From Rhodobacter sp. (GTDB taxonomy: Bacteria; Pseudomonadota; Alphaproteobacteria; Rhodobacterales; Rhodobacteraceae), in contig JACKKG010000001.1 in assembly GCA_020637515.1 (NCBI GenBank), forward strand, positions 1,270,501-1,334,500: 64,000 nucleotides of DNA, in the 5' to 3' direction. Numbering within the stretch: the stretch's first letter is position 1; the number at the start of each line of letters is the position of its first letter. The translations under genes and the position numbers were made by a program. Positions 8,002-16,068 of the stretch are shown here, one piece after another. The notes below the pieces were generated by a model, which worked only from the letters and a program-made list of their open reading frames with translations, did not search any database and was not told where the DNA came from.

Positions 8002-8480
8002 CACCGCACCTCGTCCAGAATCGCGTCCAGTTTCGCCGCGTCCGCGCGGCCCACCAGCTTGCCGTTGACCATCGCCGCCGGACCGCAGGCGCACAGCCCC
8101 AGGCAGAACACGGGTTCCAGCGTCACGGCGCCGTTGGCCGTGGTCTCGTGCCAGTCGATGCCCAGCTTGCCGCGCGCGTGATCGGCCAGCGCGTCGGCGC
8201 CGACCGATTGGCAGGCCTCGGCGCGGCACAGTTTCAGCACCGTGCGCCCGGCCGGTTCGCTGCGGAAATCGTGATAGAAGGACATGACGCCATGGGCCTC
8301 GGCGCGGCTGATCGCCTGATCTTGGGCGATCACCGGCAGCGCGGCCTCGGGGACATGGCCAAAAGCCGCCTGCACGGCATGGAGGATCGGCAGCAAGGCG
8401 CCTTCCATCCCGCGATGGGCTTCGAGGATTTCGTGCAGGGTCTGCTCCTGGGCGGTGCCGAGGGACGGGGTGGCTGACAT
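8001..8480 (-). CDS. fdsG: formate dehydrogenase gamma subunit ([2Fe-2S], NuoE-like)
   Basis: 159 residues from the ATG at 8478-8480, with GGAGAAG just upstream. It has the NuoE/thioredoxin-like fold: HGVMSFYHDFR, the first Cys pair in CRAEACQ and the second in CLGLCACGPA, four ligands for one [2Fe-2S] cluster. It is the first gene of the fdsGBACD operon and pairs with FdsB in the diaphorase module. An in-frame upstream extension lacks a ribosome binding site and would run through the promoter palindrome, so it was not used. Confidence 0.95.
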   Translation of the reverse strand: MSATPSLGTAQEQTLHEILEAHRGMEGALLPILHAVQAAFGHVPEAALPVIAQDQAISRAEAHGVMSFYHDFRSEPAGRTVLKLCRAEACQSVGADALADHARGKLGIDWHETTANGAVTLEPVFCLGLCACGPAAMVNGKLVGRADAAKLDAILDEVR

Positions 8481-8534
8481 CTGGCTTCTCCGATCGGTTG
8501 GCGCCGGGGTAACGCCAAGTCGATTGACAATCAA

Positions 8535-8570
8535 ATTATGATTTCCGTTGTTTGATAGATTGCATCTATC
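8535..8570 (-). promoter_or_regulatory. fds promoter with LysR-type box
   Basis: GATAGAT (8554-8560), TGC, ATCTATC (8564-8570) is a perfect 17-bp palindrome containing the T-N11-A motif that LysR regulators bind. On the minus strand it overlaps the -35 position for a CATAAT -10-like hexamer at 8535-8540, about 55 bp before fdsG. An activator site overlapping -35 is the normal LysR arrangement. The regulator is probably the LysR gene ending 9 bp further upstream. Box positions are seen; the function is inferred. Confidence 0.55.
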
Positions 8571-8578
8571 GAAACGGC

Positions 8579-9457
8579 TCAGGCCAGACATTCCACGAAC
8601 GCATCCAGCAACAAGGTGCGGCGACCGACCGGCGGCAGAATGAAAGCGACATTCGCGATGCCCGCGACGCCGCCCGTCAGGGGGATGCAGGCCAGCCCGC
8701 GCCCCTCGGCAAAGAAGGCGGCGGTGCGGGCGGGCAGGATCGTGGCGGTGTGTTTCTCGGTCACATGGCTGACCAGCGCGACGATCGAACTGCTTTCGAT
8801 TCGCGGCGAGGCGACGATTCCCACCTTGGCAAGATTGCGGTCGATGATCCGCCGGTTCTGCATGTCGGGGGTCAGCAGGCCCAGTTCGAACCCGCCCAGA
8901 TCCGCCCAGGTCAGCGTCTCGGGCAGGTCGGGGTCGGCGGGCGTCACCAGCGCGTAATGCTCCTCATAAAGCAGCAGCGACTTGAAGCCCGGCAGCCGGT
9001 CGCGCGGATTGTCGGCGGTGGCATAGCTGAGCCCGGCGTCGATCTCGAAATCGGCCAGACGTTCCAGGATCTCGTGGCTGTTGAGCGAGTCGATCCTGAG
9101 CCGAACGCCCGGGTGGTCATCCAGAAAGGGCCGCGTCAGGTCGTGCACCGCCGCCAGCGCCGTCGGGATCACCCCCAGCCTGAGCGTGCCCGACAACCCC
9201 CTGCGCGCGACCGCGACATCGGATTTCAGCGCGCGCGCCTCGGCGACGATGGCCTTGGCGCGGGCCAGCACGCGCTCGCCCTCGGGCGTCAGGCCGATGA
9301 ACCGGGCGCCGCGCTGGACCAGTTGCACGCCAAGGTGCTCTTCCAGCGACTTGATCGCCGAGCTGAGGGTCGGCTGGGTCACGTTGCACGCCGTGGCCGC
9401 GCGGCCAAAGTGGCGCTCGCGGGCCAGGGCGATGAGCATTTCCAGCTTGTCGATCAT
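8579..9457 (-). CDS. LysR-family regulator, probable formate dehydrogenase regulator (FdsR-like)
   Basis: 292 residues, standard LysR length. The N-terminal winged helix-turn-helix shows HFGRAATACNVTQPTLSSAIKSLEEHLGVQLVQR; the C-terminal two-lobed effector domain starts near residue 90 (GTLRLGVIPTALAAV). It lies in the same direction as and immediately before fdsG, separated by the palindrome at 8554-8570, and 39 bp after modC. LysR regulators next to fds operons in other Proteobacteria (FdsR) respond to formate; assigning that role here rests on position. The effector cannot be read from the sequence. Confidence 0.8.
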   Translation of the reverse strand: MIDKLEMLIALARERHFGRAATACNVTQPTLSSAIKSLEEHLGVQLVQRGARFIGLTPEGERVLARAKAIVAEARALKSDVAVARRGLSGTLRLGVIPTALAAVHDLTRPFLDDHPGVRLRIDSLNSHEILERLADFEIDAGLSYATADNPRDRLPGFKSLLLYEEHYALVTPADPDLPETLTWADLGGFELGLLTPDMQNRRIIDRNLAKVGIVASPRIESSSIVALVSHVTEKHTATILPARTAAFFAEGRGLACIPLTGGVAGIANVAFILPPVGRRTLLLDAFVECLA

Positions 9458-9479
9458 GGTGCCACAGTGCCGCGTCTCG

Positions 9480-9499
9480 TGACCCGGCGGAAGGGGTCA
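9480..9499. terminator. weak hairpin at the modC stop codon
   Basis: TGACCC (9480-9485) and GGGTCA (9494-9499) form a 6-bp stem with an 8-nt loop. The modC stop codon lies inside one arm. It could slow or partly stop transcription from modABC into the LysR gene, but it is short and has no U-tract. Confidence 0.25.
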
Positions 9500-10579
9500 G
9501 CGGCCGATATCCTCGGGCGCGACGGCGACCGTCTTGATGACCGCGTGGCAGGCGACGCCTGGCGCCAGGCCCAGCGCCAGCGCCGAGCGTTGCGTGACCC
9601 GGGCCAGCACCCGCCCCGCCGCGGTATCGAGCGACACGATCGCCCCGGGCCCGCCCCCCGGGCGGACCTCGTGCACCACGGCGGGCAGGATGTTCAGCGC
9701 GGACAGTCCCTGCGGGCGCTCGCGCGACAAAAGCACGTCATGCGCGGCGATGCGCAGGCGCAGCGCGGTCCCGGGCGCCTGCGGCACCCGCGGCAGGAAC
9801 AGCGGCAGGCCGCCGGCGTCCAGTTCGCTCAACCCGTCGTCATGGTGGCGGCGCACGCGCGCCTCCAGCACGGCGCCGGCGGCGCGCGCGCCCAGGGGCG
9901 TCACCCCGGGATCGCCCAGAACCTCGGCGGCGGGGCCCTGCCGCACCACCCGCCCGCCGTCCAGCACGACCACGGTCGTTGCCAGGCGCGCGACCTCGGC
10001 GGCGGAATGGCTTACATAGAGGATCGGCACCCGGGTTGCGTCGCGCAGACGCTCGAAATAGGGCAGGATTTCCGCCTTGCGCGCCTCGTCCAGGGCGGCG
10101 AGGGGCTCGTCGGCCAGGATCAGCCCGGGCGCGGCCAGAAGCGCCCGGCCGATCGCGACGCGCTGCTTTTCGCCGCCCGACAGCGCGGCCGGACGGCGGT
10201 CCAGCAAGCCCTCGATGCCCAGCATCGCAACCACGCGCGACAGGTCCTCGGCGCGGGCGCCGCGGGGGGCGAACCAGCGGCCATAGAGCAAATTCTGGCG
10301 CACGCTCAGGTGGGGAAACAGCCGCCCCTCCTGGAACACATAGCCCAGCCGGCGGCGGTGCGGCGGCAGGCAAAGCCCGCGGTCGCTGTCGAACAGCACG
10401 CGGTCCCCGACCGCGATGCGCCCGGCATCGGGCCGGATCAGCCCGGCCAGCGCGTTCACCAGCGTCGTTTTGCCCGACCCTGAGCGCCCGAACAGAACCG
10501 TCAGGCCGGGCGGCGCCTCGAACGCGGCGTCCAGGGCAAAGGCACCCTGCCGGTGGTGCAGGCGGACCGACAGCGTCAT
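9497..10579 (-). CDS. modC: molybdate ABC transporter ATP-binding protein
   Basis: 360 residues from the ATG at 10577-10579, which shares ATGA with the modB stop. Walker A is FGRSGSGKTTLVNAL, the Q-loop VFQEGRLFPHLS, the signature ALSGGEKQRVAIGRALL, Walker B LILADEPLAALD and the switch His in YVSHSAAEV. The C-terminal third (from about residue 260) is the TOBE/MOP molybdate-binding regulatory domain (LSALNILPAVVHEV). It powers high-affinity molybdate import and supplies molybdenum to the adjacent formate dehydrogenase. The second TOBE half appears complete, so transport may be feedback-inhibited by molybdate. Confidence 0.95.
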   Translation of the reverse strand: MTLSVRLHHRQGAFALDAAFEAPPGLTVLFGRSGSGKTTLVNALAGLIRPDAGRIAVGDRVLFDSDRGLCLPPHRRRLGYVFQEGRLFPHLSVRQNLLYGRWFAPRGARAEDLSRVVAMLGIEGLLDRRPAALSGGEKQRVAIGRALLAAPGLILADEPLAALDEARKAEILPYFERLRDATRVPILYVSHSAAEVARLATTVVVLDGGRVVRQGPAAEVLGDPGVTPLGARAAGAVLEARVRRHHDDGLSELDAGGLPLFLPRVPQAPGTALRLRIAAHDVLLSRERPQGLSALNILPAVVHEVRPGGGPGAIVSLDTAAGRVLARVTQRSALALGLAPGVACHAVIKTVAVAPEDIGR

Positions 10580-11271
10580 GCGCCGCCCACCCGTTTCGCG
10601 ACCCGCCGCGCCAGCCATTCCGACAGCGCCAGCGCCCCCATGGCGATGCCCAGGGACACCGCGACCAGCCGCAGCGCCGCCGCCTCGCCGCCCGGCACTT
10701 GAAGGAAGGCGTAGATGGCCGAGGGCAGCGTCTGCGTCTGGCCCGGGATGTTGGACACAAAGGTGATCGTCGCGCCGAATTCGCCCATCGCCTTGGCGAA
10801 GGCCAACACCGCGCCGGCCAGCACGCCGGGCAGGATCAGGGGCAGGGTGACCGTCAGGAACACCCACCCGCGCGAGGCGCCCAGCGTGGCGGCGGCCTGT
10901 TCCAGGCGCGGGTCCACGGCCTCGATCGACAGGCGGATGGCGCGCACCATCAGCGGAAAGCCCATCACCCCCGCCGCCAGCGCCGCCCCGGTCCAGCGAA
11001 AGGCCAGAACGATGCCGATTTCGGCCAGCCAGCCACCGACCGGCCCGCGTGTGCCAAAGGTCAGCAGCAACAGGTAGCCGGTGACGACGGGCGGCAAGAC
11101 CAGGGGCAGGTGCACCAGCCCGTTCAGCAGCGCCTTGCCGGGGAACGACCAGCGCGCCAGCGCGTGCGCGCACAGGATGCCCAACGGCAGCGCGATCAGC
11201 GTCGCCCAGACCGAGACCCTGAGCGACAGGGCCACGGCGCGCCATTCCTCGGGTCCAAGCCAGTTTGCCAT
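10576..11271 (-). CDS. modB: molybdate ABC transporter permease
   Basis: 231 residues, typical ModB length, starting at the ATG at 11269-11271 that shares one base with the modA stop. About five hydrophobic segments are visible, beginning with LRVSVWATLIALPLGILCAH and VTGYLLLLTF. The EAA-type cytoplasmic loop that docks ModC reads EQAAATLGASRGWVFLTVTLP followed by PGVLAG. It forms the inner-membrane channel for molybdate delivered by ModA. Overlaps on both sides make modABC one translational unit. Confidence 0.95.
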   Translation of the reverse strand: MANWLGPEEWRAVALSLRVSVWATLIALPLGILCAHALARWSFPGKALLNGLVHLPLVLPPVVTGYLLLLTFGTRGPVGGWLAEIGIVLAFRWTGAALAAGVMGFPLMVRAIRLSIEAVDPRLEQAAATLGASRGWVFLTVTLPLILPGVLAGAVLAFAKAMGEFGATITFVSNIPGQTQTLPSAIYAFLQVPGGEAAALRLVAVSLGIAMGALALSEWLARRVAKRVGGA

Positions 11272-12017
11272 CAGGGGATGCGGAACCCCTGCGCGGCAAA
11301 GATCGCGCGGGCCTCGGGCGATTGCAGCCAGGTCAGGAAGGCGCGCGCGGCCTCGGGGTCGGCGGCATCGCTGAGGACGGCGGCGGGATAGGCGATCGCG
11401 GGATGCGTGCCGGCCGGAAAGGTGCCGACGACGCTGACCCGGGGTTCGGCCACGGCGTCGGTGGCATAGGTGATGCCCAGGGGGGCCTCGCCGGTCGCCA
11501 CCAGCGCCAGCGCGGCGCGGACGTTGTCGGTTTGCGCGACCATCGGCGCCACGCGGTCCCAAAGGCCCAGCGATTGCAGCGCCGCCTTGCCGTAGATTCC
11601 GGCGGGCACCGCATCGACCAGCGCCATCGCCAGATGCCCGCCGTTCAGCATCGCGGCCAGGTCGAGGTCAGCGTCCAGCGGCACCGGATCGGCGGCGCCA
11701 TGGGCGATCAGCACCAGCGTATTGCCCAGCAGATCGACGCGGCTGTCCGGGTCGATCTGCCCCTGGGATTGCAGGCTGTCCATCCAGGCCTCGTTCGCCG
11801 AGACGAACAGATCGGCGGGCGCGCCGGCCTCGATCTGGCGTGCCAGCGCCGAGGACCCGGCGAAGGACAGCACCGTGTGCGCGCCGGTCGCGCCCTCATA
11901 GGCCGCAGCGGCGCGGGTCAGCGCGTCGTTCAGGCTGGCGGCGGCAAAGACCGTGATGTCGCGGGCCTCGGCGGCGGCGGGCAAAAGCCCGAGGATCAGG
12001 ACAAAGGTGCGGAGCAT
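11271..12017 (-). CDS. modA: molybdate ABC transporter periplasmic binding protein
   Basis: 248 residues from the ATG at 12015-12017, preceded by AGAGGG. A signal peptide ends near PAAAEA with the mature protein starting RDITVFAAASLNDAL. ModA family motifs follow: FAGSSALARQIEAGAPADLFVSA and, later, LGITYATDAV. It captures molybdate or tungstate in the periplasm for ModBC. The operator-like palindrome at 12031-12052 lies just upstream, within the short gap after the modE-like gene, pointing to molybdenum-responsive control. Confidence 0.95.
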   Translation of the reverse strand: MLRTFVLILGLLPAAAEARDITVFAAASLNDALTRAAAAYEGATGAHTVLSFAGSSALARQIEAGAPADLFVSANEAWMDSLQSQGQIDPDSRVDLLGNTLVLIAHGAADPVPLDADLDLAAMLNGGHLAMALVDAVPAGIYGKAALQSLGLWDRVAPMVAQTDNVRAALALVATGEAPLGITYATDAVAEPRVSVVGTFPAGTHPAIAYPAAVLSDAADPEAARAFLTWLQSPEARAIFAAQGFRIP

Positions 12018-12030
12018 GGCGGACCCTCTG

Positions 12031-12052
12031 GATATGTTCTTGCAAACATATC
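12031..12052 (-). promoter_or_regulatory. Mo-box-like operator upstream of modA
   Basis: GATATGTT (12031-12038) and AACATATC (12045-12052) are perfect inverted 8-mers separated by 6 bp. ModE-type regulators bind AT-rich inverted repeats of this half-site and spacer size before mod operons. It sits 13-35 bp before the modA start, so it overlaps the leader or core promoter and would repress. The ModE-like protein encoded immediately upstream is the obvious candidate binder. The palindrome is seen; its function is inferred. Confidence 0.55.
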
Positions 12053-12078
12053 GCAGGGCGGCGACGGCGAGGCAACCG

Positions 12079-12432
12079 TTATTTCTCATCGGGAATATCG
12101 CTCAGCATTGCGGCGATCGCGTCGATGTCTTGCGCGCCTGCGCGCTCGGCCTGCGCGACCACCCGACGGTAATGCGCCAGCACCGCCGCGCCGGCCTCGG
12201 TCAGGCGCGCGCCGCCGCCGTGCGCGCCGCCGCGCGTGCTGTCCACCAGCGGGGTGCGAAAGGCGGTGTTCATCTCCTCGACCAGCATCCAGGCGCGTTT
12301 GTAGCTCATGCCCATGTCGCGCCCCGCCGCCGAAATCGAGCCCCCCTCGCGGATGCGCTCCAGCAATTCCGCCTTGCCGGGGCCGAACCGCACACCGCCG
12401 AGATCCAGCCGCAGCCGCAGGCGCAGCGTCAT
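12079..12432 (-). CDS. modE: ModE-family molybdenum-responsive regulator, DNA-binding domain only
   Basis: 117 residues. It carries the ModE winged helix: KAELLERIREGGSISAAGRDMGMSYKRAW followed by the GGAHGGGARLTEAG wing. Full-length ModE has two C-terminal MOP domains that bind molybdate; these are absent here, as in the short LysR-like-HTH members of the family. Sensing must use another protein or a different mechanism. Its ATG shares ATGA with the stop of the E2-like acyltransferase gene, and its stop lies 61 bp before modA with a palindrome between. It probably regulates modABC. Confidence 0.8.
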   Translation of the reverse strand: MTLRLRLRLDLGGVRFGPGKAELLERIREGGSISAAGRDMGMSYKRAWMLVEEMNTAFRTPLVDSTRGGAHGGGARLTEAGAAVLAHYRRVVAQAERAGAQDIDAIAAMLSDIPDEK

Positions 12433-13295
12433 GGGGCGGGCGCCCCGGGACCCGCGTCCTCGGGCGTTTCCAGCCGCCAGGGTTGTTCGGCCAGCGTTTG
12501 CAGCAGATCGAGACTGCGCGCGGCATAGAACCCGTCGGCGATCCGTTCGTCAAAGGCGTAGCGCAAGATCACCCCGGGCCGAACCGCCAGCGTGCCCTCG
12601 GCGGTCACAAAGGGCATGGGCGCGGCCTTGCCCACGGCCATGAACAGCGACAGCGTGCCGTGTTCGTACAAGTGATGCCAGGCCGCGTCGATGCCGATGG
12701 ACCCCAGGTTGGTGACCAGAAGCGAGGCATAAAGCGGGTCTTGCCGGATCAGGCTGGCGGGCAACAGGTTCCAGTGGTCCGCCCAGCGTTGCAGGCCGAC
12801 CAGAAAGGACAGCACCGCGCGCGGCAGGCGGGTGACCAGATCCACCTCCTTCTCCGAGGCGGTGGGGACGGGGCTGCGGCCGGTGGCGGTGTTGTCCTCG
12901 ATCCGGGCGCGGGTGGCGGTCAGGCCCAGCCCGGCGGGAAAGTCCTTTTTCACCACGCTCAGCCTGGCGTCGTCGTCCTTGGCCTTGATGACCGACACCG
13001 CGATTTCGACCGCGTTGCGCTGCCAGACCCGGCGCCCGGCGATGAAGCGGTTCATGCGCGGACGCTCGTGCAGGGTGCGCGCGACCGCGGCCAGAAGGAT
13101 GTGGAACAGCGTCAGGCGTGGCCGCGCCGGATCGGCGTTCCAGCGCGCCAGGTAATCCTGCGCTGCCTCCAGATCCAGGCGCTGCTCGAAATAGACGACC
13201 GCCTCGGCGCGCCGGGGCATGATGAAGGGCATGATGCGCCGCAGGCGAGGCAGGTCCTTGACACGGGTGCCGTCTGGCCGGTCTTTCAGGAACAT
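12429..13295 (-). CDS. stand-alone E2-type acyltransferase domain protein with altered active site
   Basis: 288 residues from the ATG at 13293-13295. It matches the catalytic domain of 2-oxo acid dehydrogenase E2 enzymes (PRLTLFHILLAAVARTL; ASLLVTNLGSIGID; LSLFMAVGKA) but has no lipoyl or E1/E3-binding domain. The canonical catalytic DHRxxDG reads DERIADG at residues 249-255, so the active-site His is replaced by Glu250 while the Asp is kept. Classic acyl transfer is therefore doubtful. It is translationally coupled to the ModE-like gene, which is an odd pairing. It might be a CoA-thioester-dependent enzyme of unknown substrate or a non-catalytic homologue. Confidence 0.7.
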   Translation of the reverse strand: MFLKDRPDGTRVKDLPRLRRIMPFIMPRRAEAVVYFEQRLDLEAAQDYLARWNADPARPRLTLFHILLAAVARTLHERPRMNRFIAGRRVWQRNAVEIAVSVIKAKDDDARLSVVKKDFPAGLGLTATRARIEDNTATGRSPVPTASEKEVDLVTRLPRAVLSFLVGLQRWADHWNLLPASLIRQDPLYASLLVTNLGSIGIDAAWHHLYEHGTLSLFMAVGKAAPMPFVTAEGTLAVRPGVILRYAFDERIADGFYAARSLDLLQTLAEQPWRLETPEDAGPGAPAP

Positions 13296-13407
13296 GGGAC
13301 CCCTCGTTGCGTCTTCGTTCCGGGCTAGCACCGGTGCCGACGCCGGGCAAGCGTTCTGCGGGCGAAACGGCATTTACGCCGCCCGCCCGCGTGCTAAGGT
13401 CCCGCCC

Positions 13408-15525
13408 ATGCGTGCACAGGAAGACAGGAACAGCCGGGCGATGTTGATGCGGTTTTTCAATCGCTTGCTGTCCCGCCCGCTGTGGCCTGCGCTGCTGCTG
13501 GTGCTGGTCACGCTGCTGGCCGGCTGGCAGGCGACGCGGGTGCAGGTTGCCGTCAACCTGTCGGGGCTGATCGGCGAAGGCACCGAGGGCGCGCAGGCGA
13601 TCCGCCGCTATGAGACCCGCTTCGCCCCCCTGCGCGCCGAAGAGGTGCTGCTGGTGCAGGCGCCCAGCTTTGCCACCGACCAGGCGCTGGGCGCGCTTGA
13701 GGATCTGGTGCTGGAATTGCAGTTCGTCGATGGGGTCGAGAACGTCATCAGCCTGGCCTCGTTGCCGGCGCCGGGGCGCGAAGGGTCCTGGCTGACGGGC
13801 CCCGAACTGGCCGATCTGCCGCCGGCCGAACGGCTTGAGACCATGCGCCGGCTGAACCCGCTGGCCCGACAGTTGATCAGTGCCGACATGACCGCCGCCA
13901 TGATCGCCGTGGTGCCGGAACCCGGCCAGGCCGGCGACGCGCTGGCCGACCGGGTGCAGACCGCCGCCGACGGGTTCGAGGGGTTGCACGTCACCCATGT
14001 GGGCCTGCTTGCGGTGCAGCGCGCCATTTCGGTGGAACTGATCCGCGATATCGAGGTTCTGACCCCCGCCGCCATCGGCCTGTGCCTGATCCTGTCGGTG
14101 GTGCTGTTCCGGTCCGCCCGGGCGGTGGCGGTGATCGCCCTGCCGCCGATTGCCGGGCTGGTGTGGTTCTTTGGCTGGCTGGGCGCGACGGGCACGCCGA
14201 TCGACCCGCTGATGGGCTCGCTGCCGGTGGTGCTGATCGTGCTGGCCTTTTCCGACGCGATCCACGTCTATCACGCGGCGATCCAGGCGCTCGACGCGGC
14301 GGCCGACCGCCGCGCGGCCCTGTCGCGCGCCCTGGCCGAGACCGCGCCGGCGGCGGCGCTGACCTCGCTCACCACGGTGATCGCCTTCGCCTCGCTCGCC
14401 TGGCCGGATTCGCCGTCGATGAACACCATGGCCTGGGCCGGGGGCGTCGGCATGGGGCTGTGCCTGCTGTCGGTGCTGTGGATGATGCCGGTCCTGATGT
14501 GGGCGCTGGGCGTCCCCCGCGCCGGCGGGCGCCCGCCGCGCCTGTTCGCCGGTGTCGTGCCGCCCGCGCGGCGCGTCGCGCGCTGGACCCGCGCGGTGCC
14601 GCTGATCGCGGTGCTGGTGCTGCTGGGGGCGCTGGCGCTGCAAAGCCAGTCGCGCCTGGGCTTCCGCTATGCCGACTACTTGCCGCGCGGCGCGCCGGTG
14701 ACGCGCGCGCTGGCGCAGATGGATGCCGCCGGGCTGGGCTCGGACCGGATGCTCGCCATTGTCGAAACCGACCCGGCCGCGCCCCTGGACCGGGTGACCC
14801 GCGCCGCCGCAGCGATCTGGGGACCCGAGGGTTCGGACTGGGCCCGCAGCCCGGCGGGTCAGGCGATGCTGGCGCGGATGGCGGCGACGGACGGCAGCGC
14901 CCACGCCTTGCCGCTGCAACTGCCGATCTCGGCCCGCGACGTGCCGGCGGACCACGCGCTCAGTACCGTGATGGCGGCGTTCGACGCGGCCGGCCTTGGC
15001 GGGCAGGTGCAGGTCATCGGTCCCGGACAGGCGCTGATCACCGAGGGCCCCAAGCTGGTCGAGAACCTGCGCTGGGGCCTCTATTCCACCATCCTGGCGA
15101 TCACGCTTCTGGTGGCGGCGGTGCATCGCTCGTGGCGCCTGGCGCTGGTGGCGCTGGTGGTGAACCTGATCCCCATCCTGGGCGTCGAGGCCTGGCTGGT
15201 CGTGCAGGGCCGCGAACTGACGATCATGAACATGATCGCGCTGACCGTCGCCTTTGGCATCGCCGTCGATGACACGTTGCACTTTCTCAACCGGCTGGCC
15301 CTGGCGCGGGGCGACACGGCGGCGCGGGTGGACCGCGCCCTGACCGAGGCCGCGCCGCCCATGGCCGCGACCACCGCGATCTTGCTGGCGGGGCTGGTCG
15401 TGACGCTGTTTTCCACCCTGCCTGGGCTGGCGGTCTATGGCGGGCTGATCGCGCTGGCGGTGGCGCTGGCGCTGGCCGCCGACCTGTTCCTTCTGCCCGG
15501 CCTGATCCGATGGAGCCTGAAATGA
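13408..15525 (+). CDS. RND/MMPL-family membrane exporter
   Basis: 705 residues from the ATG at 13408, with AAGGT upstream. One transmembrane segment near residue 25 is followed by a periplasmic loop and a group of five or six membrane segments (from VLTPAAIGLCLILSVVLF). After a second periplasmic loop comes a matching C-terminal group (from LYSTILAITLLVAAVHRSWR). The internal duplication and the GIAVDDTLHF motif in a membrane helix are marks of the RND superfamily, in the single-protein MMPL/HpnN-like branch that moves lipids or hydrophobic compounds. Substrate is unknown. The next gene starts on its stop codon. Confidence 0.82.
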   Translation: MRAQEDRNSRAMLMRFFNRLLSRPLWPALLLVLVTLLAGWQATRVQVAVNLSGLIGEGTEGAQAIRRYETRFAPLRAEEVLLVQAPSFATDQALGALEDLVLELQFVDGVENVISLASLPAPGREGSWLTGPELADLPPAERLETMRRLNPLARQLISADMTAAMIAVVPEPGQAGDALADRVQTAADGFEGLHVTHVGLLAVQRAISVELIRDIEVLTPAAIGLCLILSVVLFRSARAVAVIALPPIAGLVWFFGWLGATGTPIDPLMGSLPVVLIVLAFSDAIHVYHAAIQALDAAADRRAALSRALAETAPAAALTSLTTVIAFASLAWPDSPSMNTMAWAGGVGMGLCLLSVLWMMPVLMWALGVPRAGGRPPRLFAGVVPPARRVARWTRAVPLIAVLVLLGALALQSQSRLGFRYADYLPRGAPVTRALAQMDAAGLGSDRMLAIVETDPAAPLDRVTRAAAAIWGPEGSDWARSPAGQAMLARMAATDGSAHALPLQLPISARDVPADHALSTVMAAFDAAGLGGQVQVIGPGQALITEGPKLVENLRWGLYSTILAITLLVAAVHRSWRLALVALVVNLIPILGVEAWLVVQGRELTIMNMIALTVAFGIAVDDTLHFLNRLALARGDTAARVDRALTEAAPPMAATTAILLAGLVVTLFSTLPGLAVYGGLIALAVALALAADLFLLPGLIRWSLK

Positions 15526-15989
15526 TGCTGCGTCTTGTTCCGCGTCTTGCCCTCTGCCTGCTGCTGGCGGCGCCCGCCGGGGCGCTGACCCTGGACACGA
15601 TGCAGGGCCGTTGGCGCGGCGAGGGCGACCTTCGGCTGGGCGACGAGCCCGCGCAACGGTTCCGCTGCCAGATCCGCCTCAGGCCCATCGAACCGGGGCA
15701 GAGCTTCTTCTCGGGCCGGTGTGCCACTGCCCAGGCCGCGCAGAGCTTTACCTACATGCTGTTCGAAGGCGCCGACGGCGCGCTCAGGGCGGAAAACCGC
15801 GCCGAGGGCGACAGCGAACTGCCGGCGGTGATGCAGGGGCGCGCCGCGGAGGGGCTGCTGCGGTTCGAGGGCGGCGAGGGCGCGCTGTTCGAGTTGCGCC
15901 GGGACGGCGGCACCTTGCGATTCGTCCTTGCCGGCACCGACAGCCGCGGCCCGGCCCGGGGCGAAGCGGTGCTGACACCGCAGGAGTGA
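15522..15989 (+). CDS. small secreted protein coupled to the RND exporter
   Basis: 155 residues from the ATG at 15522, which shares ATGA with the exporter stop; GGAG at 15512-15515 supports it over an earlier in-frame ATG. A signal peptide (LVPRLALCLLLAAPAGA) precedes a mature domain of alternating beta strands beginning LTLDTMQGRWRGEGDLRLG. Two cysteines (RCQI, GRCAT) could form a disulfide. The small, strand-rich shape resembles lipocalin-like or DUF-type periplasmic binding domains, but I recognise no specific family. Coupling to the exporter suggests it acts with it. Confidence 0.6.
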   Translation: MMLRLVPRLALCLLLAAPAGALTLDTMQGRWRGEGDLRLGDEPAQRFRCQIRLRPIEPGQSFFSGRCATAQAAQSFTYMLFEGADGALRAENRAEGDSELPAVMQGRAAEGLLRFEGGEGALFELRRDGGTLRFVLAGTDSRGPARGEAVLTPQE

Positions 15990-16068
15990 GCGGGCTTTCC
16001 ATTCCGGCAAGCGGCGCTTATAGGGCTGACCCATGACAGCGGGACGACCCCGCGACCTGCGAGGCCCC

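Noticed and set aside
12550..15282. Minus-strand open frame of 910 codons across the acyltransferase and RND exporter genes
   Set aside because: It runs in the wrong frame or antisense to two genes with clear families and has low-complexity Gln/Arg/His composition.
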